The notes: generated by a model from the letters alone, not told the origin. 64,000 bases of DNA from Desertibaculum subflavum (GCA_003576705.1 QOZS01000031.1:1-64000); one strand, 5' to 3'; numbered from the stretch's first letter, positions 17,108 through 26,579 are shown. Made by a program: numbers and translations.

Positions 17108-18666
17108 GCTGCCGCCTTCAGCTTCGCCGCCATCTTCTCGGCGATCATGATGGTGGTGAGGTTGGTGTTGGCGCGGCAATCCGACGGCATGATCGAGGCG
17201 TCGATCACCCTGACCCCGTCCACCCCGCGCAACACGCATTCCGGATCGACCGCGCCGCGCGGGTCCTCATGCGCCGACATGCGGCAGGAGCCGCTCGCAT
17301 GCTGCGCATCGGCCGCCTGCGCCATCAGGACATCGTTGATGGTGGCATCGTCGGCCTCGATGAACTCGGTCACCGCCCGATGCGTGCCGGCGAAATCGAC
17401 CCGTTCCGCGATATCGGTCACCGCCCGGTGCGTCACCAGCTTGAACAGGCGCCGGCAGCCGTCGCGCAGCCGGATCAGGTCGCGCGCATCCGACAGCATG
17501 TTGGCCTCGACGATCGGGTCGATGCGCGGATCGGCCGAGCGAAGCCGCACCTCGCCGCGCGAGAAGACCTGGAACAGCGACACCACGAAGCCGCCGGCAT
17601 GCGGCTTCTCGGGATCGTTGTCCTCGAAGCCGCGGTGGTTCATGCCCATGAAGATCATGTCGTTGAAGCCGCCGCCGGCGAGCCCGGACGAATACCGCAC
17701 GCAGGAATTGGTATGGCGGAAATCGATGTCGCGCACCCGGTGCTCCGGCTTGACCTTGATATAGGCACGGGTCGCCGGATGCTCGATGAAGTTGCGGCCG
17801 ATGGCGCGGTTCGCCGCCACCACCTCGATCCCGTGCGGCTTCAGCCAATCCGGATCGCCGATGCCCGAGCGCATCAGGATGGCCGGCGAGTGGCAGGCGC
17901 CGGCGCAGACCAGGATCTCGCTCGCCTTGTGCACCTGTCCGGCGACCTGCACGCCGACGGCGCGGCGGCCCTCGAACACGATCTTCTCGACCAGCGCGTT
18001 GCCGAGGATCCGCAGGTTGGCGCGGCCGCGCGCCGGCTCCAGGTAGGCTTCGTTGGTGGAGACGCGCTTGCCGTCCCGGTTGTTGATCGGATAGACGGCG
18101 ACGCCGGTCGAATCCGGCGCGTTGAGATCCGGGTTCCATGGATAGCCGAGGTCGAGCGCGGCGGTGATCAGCGCCCGGTCGATCGGACCCCACTCGTTCT
18201 CCGGCGCGCGGTGTACCGGGACCGGGCCCGCCTTGCCGTGGAACTCGCCTTCGGCCGGGTCATCCTCCAGCGCGGCGAAGAAGGGCAGGACGTGTTCCGG
18301 CGCCCAGCCCTCGCAGCCCTGCTCGACCCAGTCCTCGAACGCCGCCATCACGCCGCGGATGGCGATCTGGCCGTTCATCATCGAGGTGCCGCCCATGCCG
18401 CGGCCACGCCAGTAAAAGGCCGGCTCCTGCCGCGCCGTGCGCCGGCACATCAGGCCCGGCCATTGCCAGATCTGCTGCAGCGCCGGATCGGCGATGATCC
18501 GGTGCGGGTTCGGGCTCAGCATCTCGGGCAGAACTTCGGCCGCCCGCCAGTCCCGCCCGGCCTCCAGCAGCAGCACCCGCGTGCCGGGCTTCTCCGTCAG
18601 CCGCGCGGCCAGCACCGCGCCGGCCGAGCCGGCGCCAACGACAATGTAATCCCAAGCGTCGCTCAT
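17104..18666 (-). CDS. GMC-family FAD oxidoreductase (choline dehydrogenase-like)
   Basis: A 520-residue flavoenzyme. DYIVVGAGSAGAVLAARLTE is the ADP-binding fold; WRGRGMGGTSMMNGQIAIRG is the first GMC signature; the C-terminal DAQHASGSCRMSAHEDPRGAVD holds the active-site His; RANTNLTTIMIAEKMA completes the FAD domain. It should oxidise an alcohol, substrate unknown. ATG at 18666 chosen: it begins just before the FAD fold, while the frame further upstream is not conserved-looking. Confidence 0.92.
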   Translation of the reverse strand: MSDAWDYIVVGAGSAGAVLAARLTEKPGTRVLLLEAGRDWRAAEVLPEMLSPNPHRIIADPALQQIWQWPGLMCRRTARQEPAFYWRGRGMGGTSMMNGQIAIRGVMAAFEDWVEQGCEGWAPEHVLPFFAALEDDPAEGEFHGKAGPVPVHRAPENEWGPIDRALITAALDLGYPWNPDLNAPDSTGVAVYPINNRDGKRVSTNEAYLEPARGRANLRILGNALVEKIVFEGRRAVGVQVAGQVHKASEILVCAGACHSPAILMRSGIGDPDWLKPHGIEVVAANRAIGRNFIEHPATRAYIKVKPEHRVRDIDFRHTNSCVRYSSGLAGGGFNDMIFMGMNHRGFEDNDPEKPHAGGFVVSLFQVFSRGEVRLRSADPRIDPIVEANMLSDARDLIRLRDGCRRLFKLVTHRAVTDIAERVDFAGTHRAVTEFIEADDATINDVLMAQAADAQHASGSCRMSAHEDPRGAVDPECVLRGVDGVRVIDASIMPSDCRANTNLTTIMIAEKMAAKLKAAA

Positions 18667-18752
18667 CGCTCTCCCCTCGCCCGCAGCGATGATATCGGAA
18701 GCCGCGGCCCCGCGTGCTAGGTTCCGTTCGACACCTTTCACGGGATGCGGCC

Positions 18753-19955
18753 ATGACCAGGAACATCATTGCGGAGCTGAAGCCGTTCGAGACCGATATC
18801 GCCGCCATCCGGCGCGACATCCACAAGCATCCCGAGACCGCCTTCGAGGAAGTGCGCACCGCCGACATCGTCGCCGAGAAGCTTTCTGCCTGGGGCATCG
18901 AGGTCAGCCGCGGTCTGGCCAAGACCGGCGTGGTCGGCACGCTCAAGGGCAAACGTCCGGGCCAGAAGGTGGTGGGGCTGCGCGCCGACATGGACGCGCT
19001 GAACCTGCAGGAGAAGAACGATTTCGCGCACCGCTCGGTGCATGACGGCAAGATGCATGCCTGCGGCCATGACGGCCACACCGCGATGCTGCTCGGCGCC
19101 GCGCGCTATCTGGCGGCCAGGCCGGACTTCGGCGGCACGCTGCACTTCATCTTCCAGCCGGCCGAGGAAGGCCTTGGCGGTGCCCGGGTGATGATCGAGG
19201 AAGGTCTCTTCACCAAGCATCCCTGCGACACCGTCTACGGCATGCACAACATGCCGGGCCTTGGCGTCGGCAAGTTCGCCATCCGCACCGGCGCCATGCT
19301 CGCCTCCTCCGACAGCTGGACGGTGACCTTCAAGGGCACCGGCGGGCACGGCGCCATGCCGTCCCGCGGTACCGATCCGACCATGCCGGCCGCCGCCTTC
19401 ATCCAGGCGACGCAGACCATCGTCGGCCGCAACGTGCCCTCCTACGAGGCGGTGGTGGTCAGCGTCGGCCACATCGCCGCCGGCGCCTGGGGCTCGCCCA
19501 ACGTGATCCCATCCGACGTGGTGGTGCGCGGCACGGCGCGCAGCTTCTCGCCTGCGATGCGCGACCTGGTGGAGCGGCGCCTCGGCGAGCTCGGCCGGAG
19601 CCTCGCCGAAGCGCATGGTTGCAGCGCCGAGCTGCACTACGAGCGGCGCTATCCAGTGCTGGTCAACGCCGCCGAGCAGACCAGCCTTGCCGTGAAGGCC
19701 GCGGCGATGACGGTCGGCGCCGACAACGTCAACCCGAACGTCATCCCGCTCGCCGGGGCGGAGGATTTCGCCTTCATGCTGGAGAAGAAGCCCGGCGCCT
19801 ACATCATGATCGGCAATGGCGGGACGGAGGAAAGCGGCGGCTGCCACAACGTCCACACGCCGCTCTACGACTTCAACGACGACATCCTGACGCTCGGCGC
19901 CGCCTACTGGGTCAACCTGGTGCAGCTCGAGCTCGGCGACGCCGCCGCGGATTGA
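18753..19955 (+). CDS. M20 family amidohydrolase (hippurate hydrolase-like)
   Basis: A 400-residue metallo-aminoacylase. Metal-binding motifs are ACGHDGHTAMLLGAARYLA and FQPAEEGLGGARVMIEEGLF, with GMHNMPGLGVGKF and the dimerisation (lid) domain following. Typical of AmaA/HipO-type enzymes that release an amino acid from an N-acyl or hippuryl amide. ATG at 18753; an upstream ATG/GTG frame from 18714 is inside the intergenic region shared with the divergent GMC gene. Confidence 0.91.
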   Translation: MTRNIIAELKPFETDIAAIRRDIHKHPETAFEEVRTADIVAEKLSAWGIEVSRGLAKTGVVGTLKGKRPGQKVVGLRADMDALNLQEKNDFAHRSVHDGKMHACGHDGHTAMLLGAARYLAARPDFGGTLHFIFQPAEEGLGGARVMIEEGLFTKHPCDTVYGMHNMPGLGVGKFAIRTGAMLASSDSWTVTFKGTGGHGAMPSRGTDPTMPAAAFIQATQTIVGRNVPSYEAVVVSVGHIAAGAWGSPNVIPSDVVVRGTARSFSPAMRDLVERRLGELGRSLAEAHGCSAELHYERRYPVLVNAAEQTSLAVKAAAMTVGADNVNPNVIPLAGAEDFAFMLEKKPGAYIMIGNGGTEESGGCHNVHTPLYDFNDDILTLGAAYWVNLVQLELGDAAAD

Positions 19956-19971
19956 TCGTACCGCGGCATCG

Positions 19972-20610
19972 ATGCGCGCCACCGGCTGGCTCGATGACGA
20001 CCTGCTCCAGCCGGTGCGCCGACATCTGGCGCGCGGTATCCGTCGCCACCTGACGGAAGGCGCGCCGCTGCTGATCGCCGGCCAGCCGGCCGCGGCATTC
20101 GCCTATATCGAAGCAGGCCTGATCCAATCGACCCTGCTGCGCCCCGACGGCGAGCACCTGATCGTCGAGCGTATCGGGCCGGGCTCGATCTGCGGCGAAG
20201 GCCCGCTGCTGCACGGCGAGGCGCCGGCCGTGGAGATGGTCGCGCTCGAGCCGACCGCCGTGATCCTGTTCGACCGCGCCTTGACGCAACAGCTGTTCCG
20301 CGAGGACGCCGAATTCGCGCTCGCCATCGCGCGGATCCTCAGCGTCAAATACCGTCGCCTGCTCGACCGATTCGGTGCCATCGCCGACCGCCGGCCGGCA
20401 GAACGCCTGCTGGAGCTGCTGTCGCGCCTGGCCCGGCTCTGGGGCGAGCCGCATCCGCGCGGCCTGCTGATCCGCACCAGCCTCACGCACGAGGACATGG
20501 CGGCCATGACCGGCCTGTCGCGTGTCACCGTTACCCGTGGCCTCACCGGTCTGAGGCGCTCGGAGCAGATCGACATCGTGGACGGGAGCTACCTGCTGAT
20601 CGGCGGCTGA
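19972..20610 (+). CDS. Crp/Fnr-family transcriptional regulator
   Basis: A 212-residue regulator: an N-terminal cNMP-binding beta-roll (residues ~20-110, with FAYIEAGLIQSTLLRPDGEHLIVERIGPG) and a C-terminal winged helix (TSLTHEDMAAMTGLSRVTVTRGLTGLRR). No Cys cluster for a Fe-S sensor is present, so the signal is not oxygen through Fnr-type chemistry; the ligand is unknown. It follows the M20 gene by 16 bp and probably regulates neighbouring genes. Its 3' end overlaps the opposite DUF1330 gene by 22 bp. Confidence 0.88.
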   Translation: MRATGWLDDDLLQPVRRHLARGIRRHLTEGAPLLIAGQPAAAFAYIEAGLIQSTLLRPDGEHLIVERIGPGSICGEGPLLHGEAPAVEMVALEPTAVILFDRALTQQLFREDAEFALAIARILSVKYRRLLDRFGAIADRRPAERLLELLSRLARLWGEPHPRGLLIRTSLTHEDMAAMTGLSRVTVTRGLTGLRRSEQIDIVDGSYLLIGG

Positions 20611-20900
20611 GCGTCGATCCCGTCGATCAGCAGCACGGTGCCGTCGGTGGCGGCGACGCGGTCCTTGGCGATTTCCTGGTATTCGGGCGACATCGCCCAG
20701 CGGCGCCAGCTCTCGCGGTCCTTGAAGCTCATGAGAATGATCTTGTCGAACGGCCAGTCGCCCTGCAGCGGCTCCGGCTGCTCCTGGGCGGCGAGCAGCC
20801 GGCCGCCATACTGGATCAGGATCGGCATGAAGCCGGCGACGTAGCGCTCGTAGCGCGCGCGGTCGTGGATACGGATCTGCGCCAGGGCATAGACGGTCAT
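20589..20900 (-). CDS. DUF1330 family protein
   Basis: A 103-residue ferredoxin-like small protein. YALAQIRIHDRARYERYVAGFMPILIQYGGRLLAA followed by WPFDKIILMSFKDRESWRRWAMSPEYQEIAKDR matches the DUF1330 (dimeric alpha/beta barrel) pattern. ATG at 20900 overlaps the stop of the upstream Fe-S protein gene (ATGA), so the two are translationally coupled. Role unknown; such proteins often accompany oxidative catabolic genes. Confidence 0.84.
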   Translation of the reverse strand: MTVYALAQIRIHDRARYERYVAGFMPILIQYGGRLLAAQEQPEPLQGDWPFDKIILMSFKDRESWRRWAMSPEYQEIAKDRVAATDGTVLLIDGIDAQPPISR

Positions 20901-22222
20901 GCTGGCTCTCCTGCCGACACGTGAGGATGCGCGGCAAAGCAGTCGAGCCCGCCCTTGAACTCCTTCTGCGCCATGATCTCCGGCAGCCATTGCCTGAGCC
21001 AGGCATCGGACAGATCGAGCCCGTTGGCGCGCAGATAAGGCTGCGCCTCGGCGATCATCATGTCGAGATCAGCCGCCAGCCTGAGATGCTTGTTGCGGTC
21101 CTCGTAGGGCTCGAGGCCGAGCGCCTCGACCAGCAGGTCGGTGAAGTTCAGCACCTGGTGCCGCCCGCCCGCCTCGCTCGCCGCGAAGGCACCGTGGCAG
21201 CCGTGATAGAGCGTCACCAGCGCATCGGCACCGGTCGCCGCGACGCGGTCGAGCAGGTGCCCATGCTCCTTGGCCTGCAGCGCGGGCGCCCGGCCGCAGC
21301 CGGAGCCGCCGCAGGTATAGCCGGACTCGTAGACCGTCTCGACCAGGTCGAGGCCCGGGATCGCCTGCAGCAGGCGTGCGACTGCCTCGCCCACATTGCG
21401 ATAGCCGGTATGGGCATGCAGCACGACGCGCCGCGGGATCGGGCGGACGAACTTCCCGGCCAGGCCCTCCAGCCGCGCGACCAGGAACTCGGTGACATGG
21501 TTCATGTCGAACGAGCTCGCATGGAAATTCGCCAGGCTCTCGGTCAGGTGCAGCTGGCAGGTCGGGCACCAGTTCAGCACCTTCTCCGGCGTGAAGTCGG
21601 CGAAGCGGGCCAGCGTGTTGCGCGCCACGCGCCCGCCGGTCTCGATCTCACCCTGCCACTTGGTATGGATCACGCCACAGCAGGCAGACGGCCCGCCGAC
21701 CACCTCGTAGTCGACGGCCAGCGCGTCCAGCACCGCCATCGTGTTGAACAGAAGGTGCGGCGTGCGCAGCGCGTTGCAGCCGGTATAGAACACGACCGGC
21801 GCCTGCCGCGCCGCGCGCGGGGCGGCGAGCCGGCGCAGTTCCTCCGGCTCGAGCTGCATCGCCAGCATCATCTTGATGGCGCGCGACATGCGGCGGAACA
21901 GCTGCGGCGTCTCGCTCTTCGCCCGCGCGCCCTGCGTCAGCGCCAGGATCAGCATCTGGCGCGGGTTGACGGCTTCGGGACAGGCCGGGATGCAGTCGCC
22001 GCAGCCATTGCAGCTCTCGGTCCAGCGCGCCGCCGCCGCCGATAGCGGCGTCGCATCCGCAAGGTAGCACCGCACCGAGCCGGCGAGCTCGGCCGAGCTT
22101 GCCCCGCCGGGATCGGCGAAGGGCGCCACCGGACAGGCCGCGTGGCAGGCGCCGCAGGCGGTGCAGCGGCCCGCGATCGCCTCGGCTTCCGCCGCGAAAT
22201 ATTCCTTCAGCGAGGTCGACAT
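20897..22222 (-). CDS. (Fe-S)-binding heterodisulfide-reductase-like oxidoreductase subunit
   Basis: A 441-residue protein. Two 4Fe-4S motifs occur at the N-terminus (CTACGACHAACP and CNGCGDCIPACP), then two CCG domains (FYTGCNALRTPH ... SACCGVIHTKWQGE; ... TCGGSGCGRAPAL ... YHGCHGAF). This is the GlpC/HdrD/LldE-like layout of membrane-associated electron carriers, which normally pair with a flavoprotein dehydrogenase, but none is adjacent. ATG at 22222, RBS GGGAGGC. Downstream it overlaps DUF1330. Confidence 0.88.
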   Translation of the reverse strand: MSTSLKEYFAAEAEAIAGRCTACGACHAACPVAPFADPGGASSAELAGSVRCYLADATPLSAAAARWTESCNGCGDCIPACPEAVNPRQMLILALTQGARAKSETPQLFRRMSRAIKMMLAMQLEPEELRRLAAPRAARQAPVVFYTGCNALRTPHLLFNTMAVLDALAVDYEVVGGPSACCGVIHTKWQGEIETGGRVARNTLARFADFTPEKVLNWCPTCQLHLTESLANFHASSFDMNHVTEFLVARLEGLAGKFVRPIPRRVVLHAHTGYRNVGEAVARLLQAIPGLDLVETVYESGYTCGGSGCGRAPALQAKEHGHLLDRVAATGADALVTLYHGCHGAFAASEAGGRHQVLNFTDLLVEALGLEPYEDRNKHLRLAADLDMMIAEAQPYLRANGLDLSDAWLRQWLPEIMAQKEFKGGLDCFAAHPHVSAGEPA

Positions 22223-22233
22223 CGCCGCCTCCC

Positions 22234-22620
22234 TCAATCCAGCACAGCCACGGCCTCGATGTCGAACATCATATCCGGATGGATCAGCCTGCTCACCCCT
22301 ACGGCGGTCGCCGCCGGCCGGCCGCGCAGATAGCGCGCGCGGATATCGCGCGTGCCTTCGAAGGCGTCGAAATCGGTGACGTACATCGTCACCTTGACCA
22401 CCTGCTCCCACCGCGCGCCGGCGGCGCGCAGCACGTCGCCGATGTTCTCGAAGCATTGCTCGACCTGGCGGCGCATGTCGCCCGCGCCGACCACCCGCCC
22501 CTCCGGGTCGCGCGCCGTCATCCCAGCGGTGAACAACAGCTTCCCCTCGACCCCGACGCCGAGCGAGAACAGCGCCGACGCTTCCCAAGGCTTGCCGCAG
22601 GTGATCAGATCGCGCGTCAT
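22234..22620 (-). CDS. RidA-family (YjgF/UK114) protein
   Basis: A 128-residue trimeric enamine/imine deaminase-like protein. The core is LLFTAGMTARDPEGRVVGAGDMRRQVEQCFENIGDVLRAAGARWEQVVKVTMYVTD, then GRPAATAVGVSRLIHPDMMFDIEAVAVL. In Rid family proteins the active Arg is usually in a R-x-x-P pattern; here the equivalent C-terminal block lacks an obvious one, so it may be in a non-catalytic subfamily. Starts at ATG 22620 and lies upstream of the Fe-S gene on the same strand (12 bp). Confidence 0.85.
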   Translation of the reverse strand: MTRDLITCGKPWEASALFSLGVGVEGKLLFTAGMTARDPEGRVVGAGDMRRQVEQCFENIGDVLRAAGARWEQVVKVTMYVTDFDAFEGTRDIRARYLRGRPAATAVGVSRLIHPDMMFDIEAVAVLD

Positions 22621-22723
22621 AAGCTGCCTCCGCCCATGGACCGATGGCAGGATGCGGCAATCGAGAATCCGGCGCTGTATCGCGCGATACAGCGCCGCGC
22701 CATGCAGGGGAGGAAGCCGGCAC

Positions 22724-24211
22724 ATGGACATGATGCTGGTGGGTACGCATATCGCCCGCTGGGGCCGGCGCCAGCCGGGCAAGACCGCGCTGATCGACGG
22801 CGAGCGCCGTCTCAATTGGGGTGAGCTCGACCGGCGCTCGGATCGCGTCACCGCGGCGCTACAGGCGCGCGGCATCCGCCGCGGCGACAAGATCGGCTTC
22901 ATCGCCGAAGCCTGCCTCGAATGGGTGATCGCCTATCTCGGCATCGTCAAGCTCGGCGCCGTGGCGGTGCCGCTCAACTACCGTCTTACGCCGGCCGAGC
23001 TCGCCGACAGCTATGGCGACGCGGAATGCCGCCTGCTGTTCACCACGCGCGAGTTCAACGGCGCGGTACAGGCCGAATCCGTCTCGCTCGAGGAGCTTGC
23101 CGCCTTCGAGACGGATCGGATCGACGACGCCCCGCCGGCGGAAGTCCATGCCGAGGATCCGAACGTCATCCTGTTCACCGGCGGCACCACCGGCCGCTCC
23201 AAGGGCGTGGTGCTGACCCATGCCAACCTGTTCTGGAACTCGGTCAACATGGTGACCGATACCCATATGCGGCAGGACGACAACACCATCCTGGCGACGC
23301 CCTTGCACCATTCGGCGGCGTTGAACTGCTGGCTCTTGCCGCATCTCTATCTCGGCGCCACGGCGACGATCCTGCGCAAGTACTCGGCCGAGGCGATGCT
23401 GCGCGCCATCGCGGGCGCCCGCGCGACCAACGGCTTCACCCCGCCCTCGATGGCGCGCGAGCTGTTCCTGCATCCGCTGGCCCGCGAGCTCGATATCGCG
23501 TGCTTCAAGCGCTGGTATATCGGCGGCGGCATCCTGCCGCGCCAGGACCGCGAGAAGATCCACGCCCTGCTGCCGGATGCGCGCATCTACTACCAGTACG
23601 GCATCACCGAGGCCGGCCCGATCGCCACCGTGCTGCGCGAGGAGGATTACGAGGCCGCGCCGGATTCGATCGGCCGCGCCTTCACCAATATCGAGGCCTG
23701 CATCCTGCGCGAGGACCTGTCGCCGGCCGATGCCGACGAGGTGGGCGAACTCTGCCTGAGAGGCCCGAGCGTCACGCCCGGCTACTACAAGCGCCCGGAG
23801 GCGAACAAAGCCGCGTTCCATCGCGGCTGGCTCCGCACCGGCGACATGGCGCGGATGGACGCGGCCGGCTTTATCTATTTTCACGACCGGCTGAAGGACA
23901 TGATCAAGACCGGCGGCCTCAACGTGTTCAGCCAGGAGGTCGAGTATGTCCTCGCCAGGCACCCCGCGGTGCGCGAGGTCGCGGTGCTCGGCCTGCCGTC
24001 GGAGAAATGGGGCGAGGAGGTCACCGCCATCGTCGCGCTGCGCGACGGCGCGGCGGCGAGCCCGGAAGAGCTCGCCGCCCACGCGCGCGCCACGCTCGCC
24101 GGGTTCAAAGTGCCGAAGAGCTTCCGCTTCATCCCCTATGCGGAGATGCCGATCAACTATTCCGGCAAGATCCTGAAACGCGAGCTGCGCGCGCGGCTCA
24201 TTCCGAAATGA
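22724..24211 (+). CDS. AMP-dependent acyl-CoA synthetase/ligase
   Basis: A 495-residue ANL-superfamily ligase that activates a carboxylic acid to its acyl-CoA. Motifs in order: ILFTGGTTGRSKGVVLTH (A3 P-loop), YYQYGITEAGP, GELCLRGPSVTPGYYKRPEANKAAF, WLRTGDMARMD, RLKDMIKTGG and the catalytic Lys in NYSGKILKREL. Substrate (fatty or aromatic acid) not determinable. ATG at 22724 is preceded by GGGGAGGAAG. Divergent from the RidA gene. Confidence 0.92.
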   Translation: MDMMLVGTHIARWGRRQPGKTALIDGERRLNWGELDRRSDRVTAALQARGIRRGDKIGFIAEACLEWVIAYLGIVKLGAVAVPLNYRLTPAELADSYGDAECRLLFTTREFNGAVQAESVSLEELAAFETDRIDDAPPAEVHAEDPNVILFTGGTTGRSKGVVLTHANLFWNSVNMVTDTHMRQDDNTILATPLHHSAALNCWLLPHLYLGATATILRKYSAEAMLRAIAGARATNGFTPPSMARELFLHPLARELDIACFKRWYIGGGILPRQDREKIHALLPDARIYYQYGITEAGPIATVLREEDYEAAPDSIGRAFTNIEACILREDLSPADADEVGELCLRGPSVTPGYYKRPEANKAAFHRGWLRTGDMARMDAAGFIYFHDRLKDMIKTGGLNVFSQEVEYVLARHPAVREVAVLGLPSEKWGEEVTAIVALRDGAAASPEELAAHARATLAGFKVPKSFRFIPYAEMPINYSGKILKRELRARLIPK

Positions 24212-24865
24212 CTATGCCGGCTCGGCGTCGCGCTTCGCCCACATCGCCTTGAAGGCCGGGCGCGACTGGCAGGCAGCGATCCACTTCTTCACGTTCGGTG
24301 CCGCCTCGAACAGCTCCGGCGCCGCCTGCGCGTAGCGGCAGATCTCCGCCGTGTTGAGATCGGCGACGGTGAAGCGCCCGCCGACCAGGAAGCCGGTCCT
24401 GGCCAGCGCCGCGTCCAGCACCGCGAACGGCGCCTTGAGCTGCGCATAGGCTGCCGCGGCCGCCTTCTCGTCCTTCGCCACCGTGGGGCTGCCGAGGCGG
24501 AGATACATGGCGTTGAGCGCCCGGCCCTCGACCTCGGTCGCCGCCCACAGCGCCCACATGGCCATCTCGCCGTCCTCGCGCACATCCTTCGGGGCCAGCG
24601 GCCCGCCATGCTTCTTGGCGAGGTAGAGGTTGATGGCGAGGCTCTCGTGCAGGATCACGCCGTCATCGTCGATCGAGGGGATGTGGCCGTTCGGGTTGAT
24701 CCGCATGAACTCGGCCGAGCGCGTCGACAGCCATGATGGATCGGCGGCGGCGCTCTTGCGGTAATCCTGGATCACCGGCACGTGCTTGAACCCTACGCCG
24801 AGTTCCCCGGCGAGCCAGAGATTGCGCGAGGCGCGCGAGCGATAGACGCCGTAGATGGTGAGCAT
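24212..24865 (-). CDS. Glutathione S-transferase
   Basis: A 217-residue GST: thioredoxin-like N-terminus (LTIYGVYRSRASRNLWLAGELGVGFKHVPV, Ser in the catalytic zone; INPNGHIPSIDDDGVILHESLAINLYLAKK, with the cis-Pro and Glu-Ser glutathione contact) and an all-alpha C-terminal domain. ATG at 24865 was preferred over a GC-rich extension to 25030 that reads as non-coding. Converges with the acyl-CoA ligase; stop codons are adjacent (24211/24212). Confidence 0.9.
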   Translation of the reverse strand: MLTIYGVYRSRASRNLWLAGELGVGFKHVPVIQDYRKSAAADPSWLSTRSAEFMRINPNGHIPSIDDDGVILHESLAINLYLAKKHGGPLAPKDVREDGEMAMWALWAATEVEGRALNAMYLRLGSPTVAKDEKAAAAAYAQLKAPFAVLDAALARTGFLVGGRFTVADLNTAEICRYAQAAPELFEAAPNVKKWIAACQSRPAFKAMWAKRDAEPA

Positions 24866-25166
24866 GTGGTCGACCCCCTGAAATGCCGCCTGACACTGCC
24901 GTGCAAGGGTGCCGGGCGGTAGCGCAAATTCGGCGCAGCAGCGAGGCCGCGAAGGCCGAACGACCCGGATTCGCGTAAATTCGCGCAACTTGGCCCCGCA
25001 TGAGGTGCGGTTTTGACGGGAAAGTGGCATTAACCGTCAACTTCTCTTACATTCTGCTTGTAATGATTGTGCCATTGTCGAAGTATTGCAGTAAAATCAG
25101 TTAGATAACATCGCGGCATCCGATTTGCATTGCAACCATGAGCCACAAGGGGAAGGTGGGCGTGTC
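24866..25166. other. Non-coding region with AT-rich promoter-like tract
   Basis: No gene is visible. The first ~150 bp are GC-rich like the rest of the chromosome; from about 25025 to 25110 there is a sharp AT-rich patch (cattaaccgtcaacttc ... gtaaaatcagttagataac) just before the secreted PEP-CTERM-type protein. That patch is the best place for a promoter of the gene starting at 25167, but I could not fix -35/-10 boxes with consensus spacing. Confidence 0.4.
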
Positions 25167-25805
25167 ATGCGTTTCATGTCGATATCGGGTCTTGCGGCTT
25201 TAAGTATGGTCGCCATGTCGAGCGCGGCCGGCGCCGCTGTCCTCGATCAGAACAACTGGCCGGCGACGGCAAACTTCTTCGGCTCCAACTGGCAGCAGGA
25301 AGTGCGGTCCGGGATTGCGGGCCAGTTGACGCGGATCGAGATCTCGATCCTCGGCGAGCCGAACGGGCTCTCCTTCTCGCTCAACCGCGGCCAGGCCTGG
25401 CAGGCCGATGCGAATGACGTCGAGCTGAGCAATCTGGCCCCGGTCGGCGGCGTGCTGACGATCGACCTGACGGCCGCGAACATCCAACTCGATATCGGCG
25501 ACTATTTCGTGTTCTCGGTCTTCGTGCCGCCCCCGGCTCCGATCGAGCCGCCGCCCGGCGGCATTTGCGCCTGCGTGATCATCCTGCCCTCGCCGCCGAG
25601 CTTGGGCGCCACCGACGACATCTATGACGACGGCGAACTCTATGTTGCCGGCCTGCCCTTCAGCGATCTCGACATCGCTTTCCGCACCTATGTCGAGCCG
25701 GCGAGCACGACGGATCCGGTGACGGTCGGCGAACCCGCAGGCCTGCTGCCGCTCGCCGCCGGCCTCGCCGCGCTGGCCGCCTTCCGCCGCCGCAAGGCCG
25801 GTTGA
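25167..25805 (+). CDS. Secreted protein with PEP-CTERM-like C-terminal sorting signal
   Basis: A 212-residue protein: signal peptide (~residues 1-22, MRFMSISGLAALSMVAMSSAAGA), a beta-rich body (SGIAGQLTRIEISILG), a Pro-rich segment around 124-140 and a C-terminal EPAGLLPLAAGLAALAAFRRRKAG tail. The tail (Pro-containing motif, hydrophobic span, Arg cluster) is the tripartite layout of PEP-CTERM surface-sorting signals. An exosortase should process it, but none is in this window. ATG at 25167 has a GGGGAAGG site upstream. Confidence 0.75.
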   Translation: MRFMSISGLAALSMVAMSSAAGAAVLDQNNWPATANFFGSNWQQEVRSGIAGQLTRIEISILGEPNGLSFSLNRGQAWQADANDVELSNLAPVGGVLTIDLTAANIQLDIGDYFVFSVFVPPPAPIEPPPGGICACVIILPSPPSLGATDDIYDDGELYVAGLPFSDLDIAFRTYVEPASTTDPVTVGEPAGLLPLAAGLAALAAFRRRKAG

Positions 25806-25893
25806 GCGGCTGCGCGCCGCCCACGGCCGAGGCACAGTGACGTCGCAGGGAGCGCGCTAGACTGCCGCCCGTGTCGAAAGCGGGGGGTGAGCC

Positions 25894-26454
25894 ATGCAAC
25901 AGCCGACGGCCGGCTTCGCCGTGCCGGTCACCGGCGCGCTGAAGCGCCGCGGCATTCGGCGGCGCGAGGCGCGCGTGACGCTCGCCGGCACCGCCTTGCA
26001 GATCGTCGGCGACGAGGGCGGCGTGCTGGCGGTTACGCCCGATCGCCTGCGCCGGCTGCGCAGCGGATGGGAGGAGACGAAGCGCGGGCCGAGCTATGAG
26101 ACGCGGCTGTGGCTGGTCGGCGAAGCGAAGCCGGTGACCCTCTTCCTGAAGGACCGCGCCTATGCCGACTATGCCCGGGTGATCCGCGGCTTCGCCGGCG
26201 GCCTGCCGCTCGACCGGCTGGAAACCGGGACGACGCCGGCGGGTGCCCTGTTCCTGCCGGTTGCCATGGGCCTGCTGAGCCTCGCCGCGATCGGCATCAG
26301 CCTGTTCGTCATCACCGAGGAGCCGTGGTGGGGCCGGATGCTGGTGCCGATCATCCCGGTCGGCGTGTTCCTCTACGGGCTGCACACATTGCGCCGGATG
26401 TGGCCGAAGCCGGCGGCCGACCGCGCCGCCTTCGACCGCGCCGTCATGCGCTGA
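25894..26454 (+). CDS. Hypothetical two-helix membrane protein
   Basis: A 186-residue protein. Residues ~1-115 look like a compact beta-rich cytosolic domain (PH-like in character: short strands, SYETRLWLVGEAKPVTLFL); two transmembrane helices follow at ~117-138 and ~146-164. ATG at 25894 follows GGGGGGTGAGCC. I do not recognise the family. It is a single gene between the PEP-CTERM-type protein and the two-gene unit at 26580-27736. Confidence 0.6.
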   Translation: MQQPTAGFAVPVTGALKRRGIRRREARVTLAGTALQIVGDEGGVLAVTPDRLRRLRSGWEETKRGPSYETRLWLVGEAKPVTLFLKDRAYADYARVIRGFAGGLPLDRLETGTTPAGALFLPVAMGLLSLAAIGISLFVITEEPWWGRMLVPIIPVGVFLYGLHTLRRMWPKPAADRAAFDRAVMR

Positions 26455-26579
26455 GCATGGCACGGCGCTTCCCACCGATGCGCGCAATGGTTGTCTCGGC
26501 GCAAGAGACGGCCTAGGGTCATGTCGGCGCCTGCCGCGTGCAGGCCCGCAGGGGAGGCAGGGACAAGGGGGACACGCCC

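Noticed and set aside
20897..22750. 617-codon extended frame of the Fe-S protein
   Set aside because: The first ~175 codons run antisense-like through the RidA gene and intergenic DNA; ATG 22222 starts the conserved protein.
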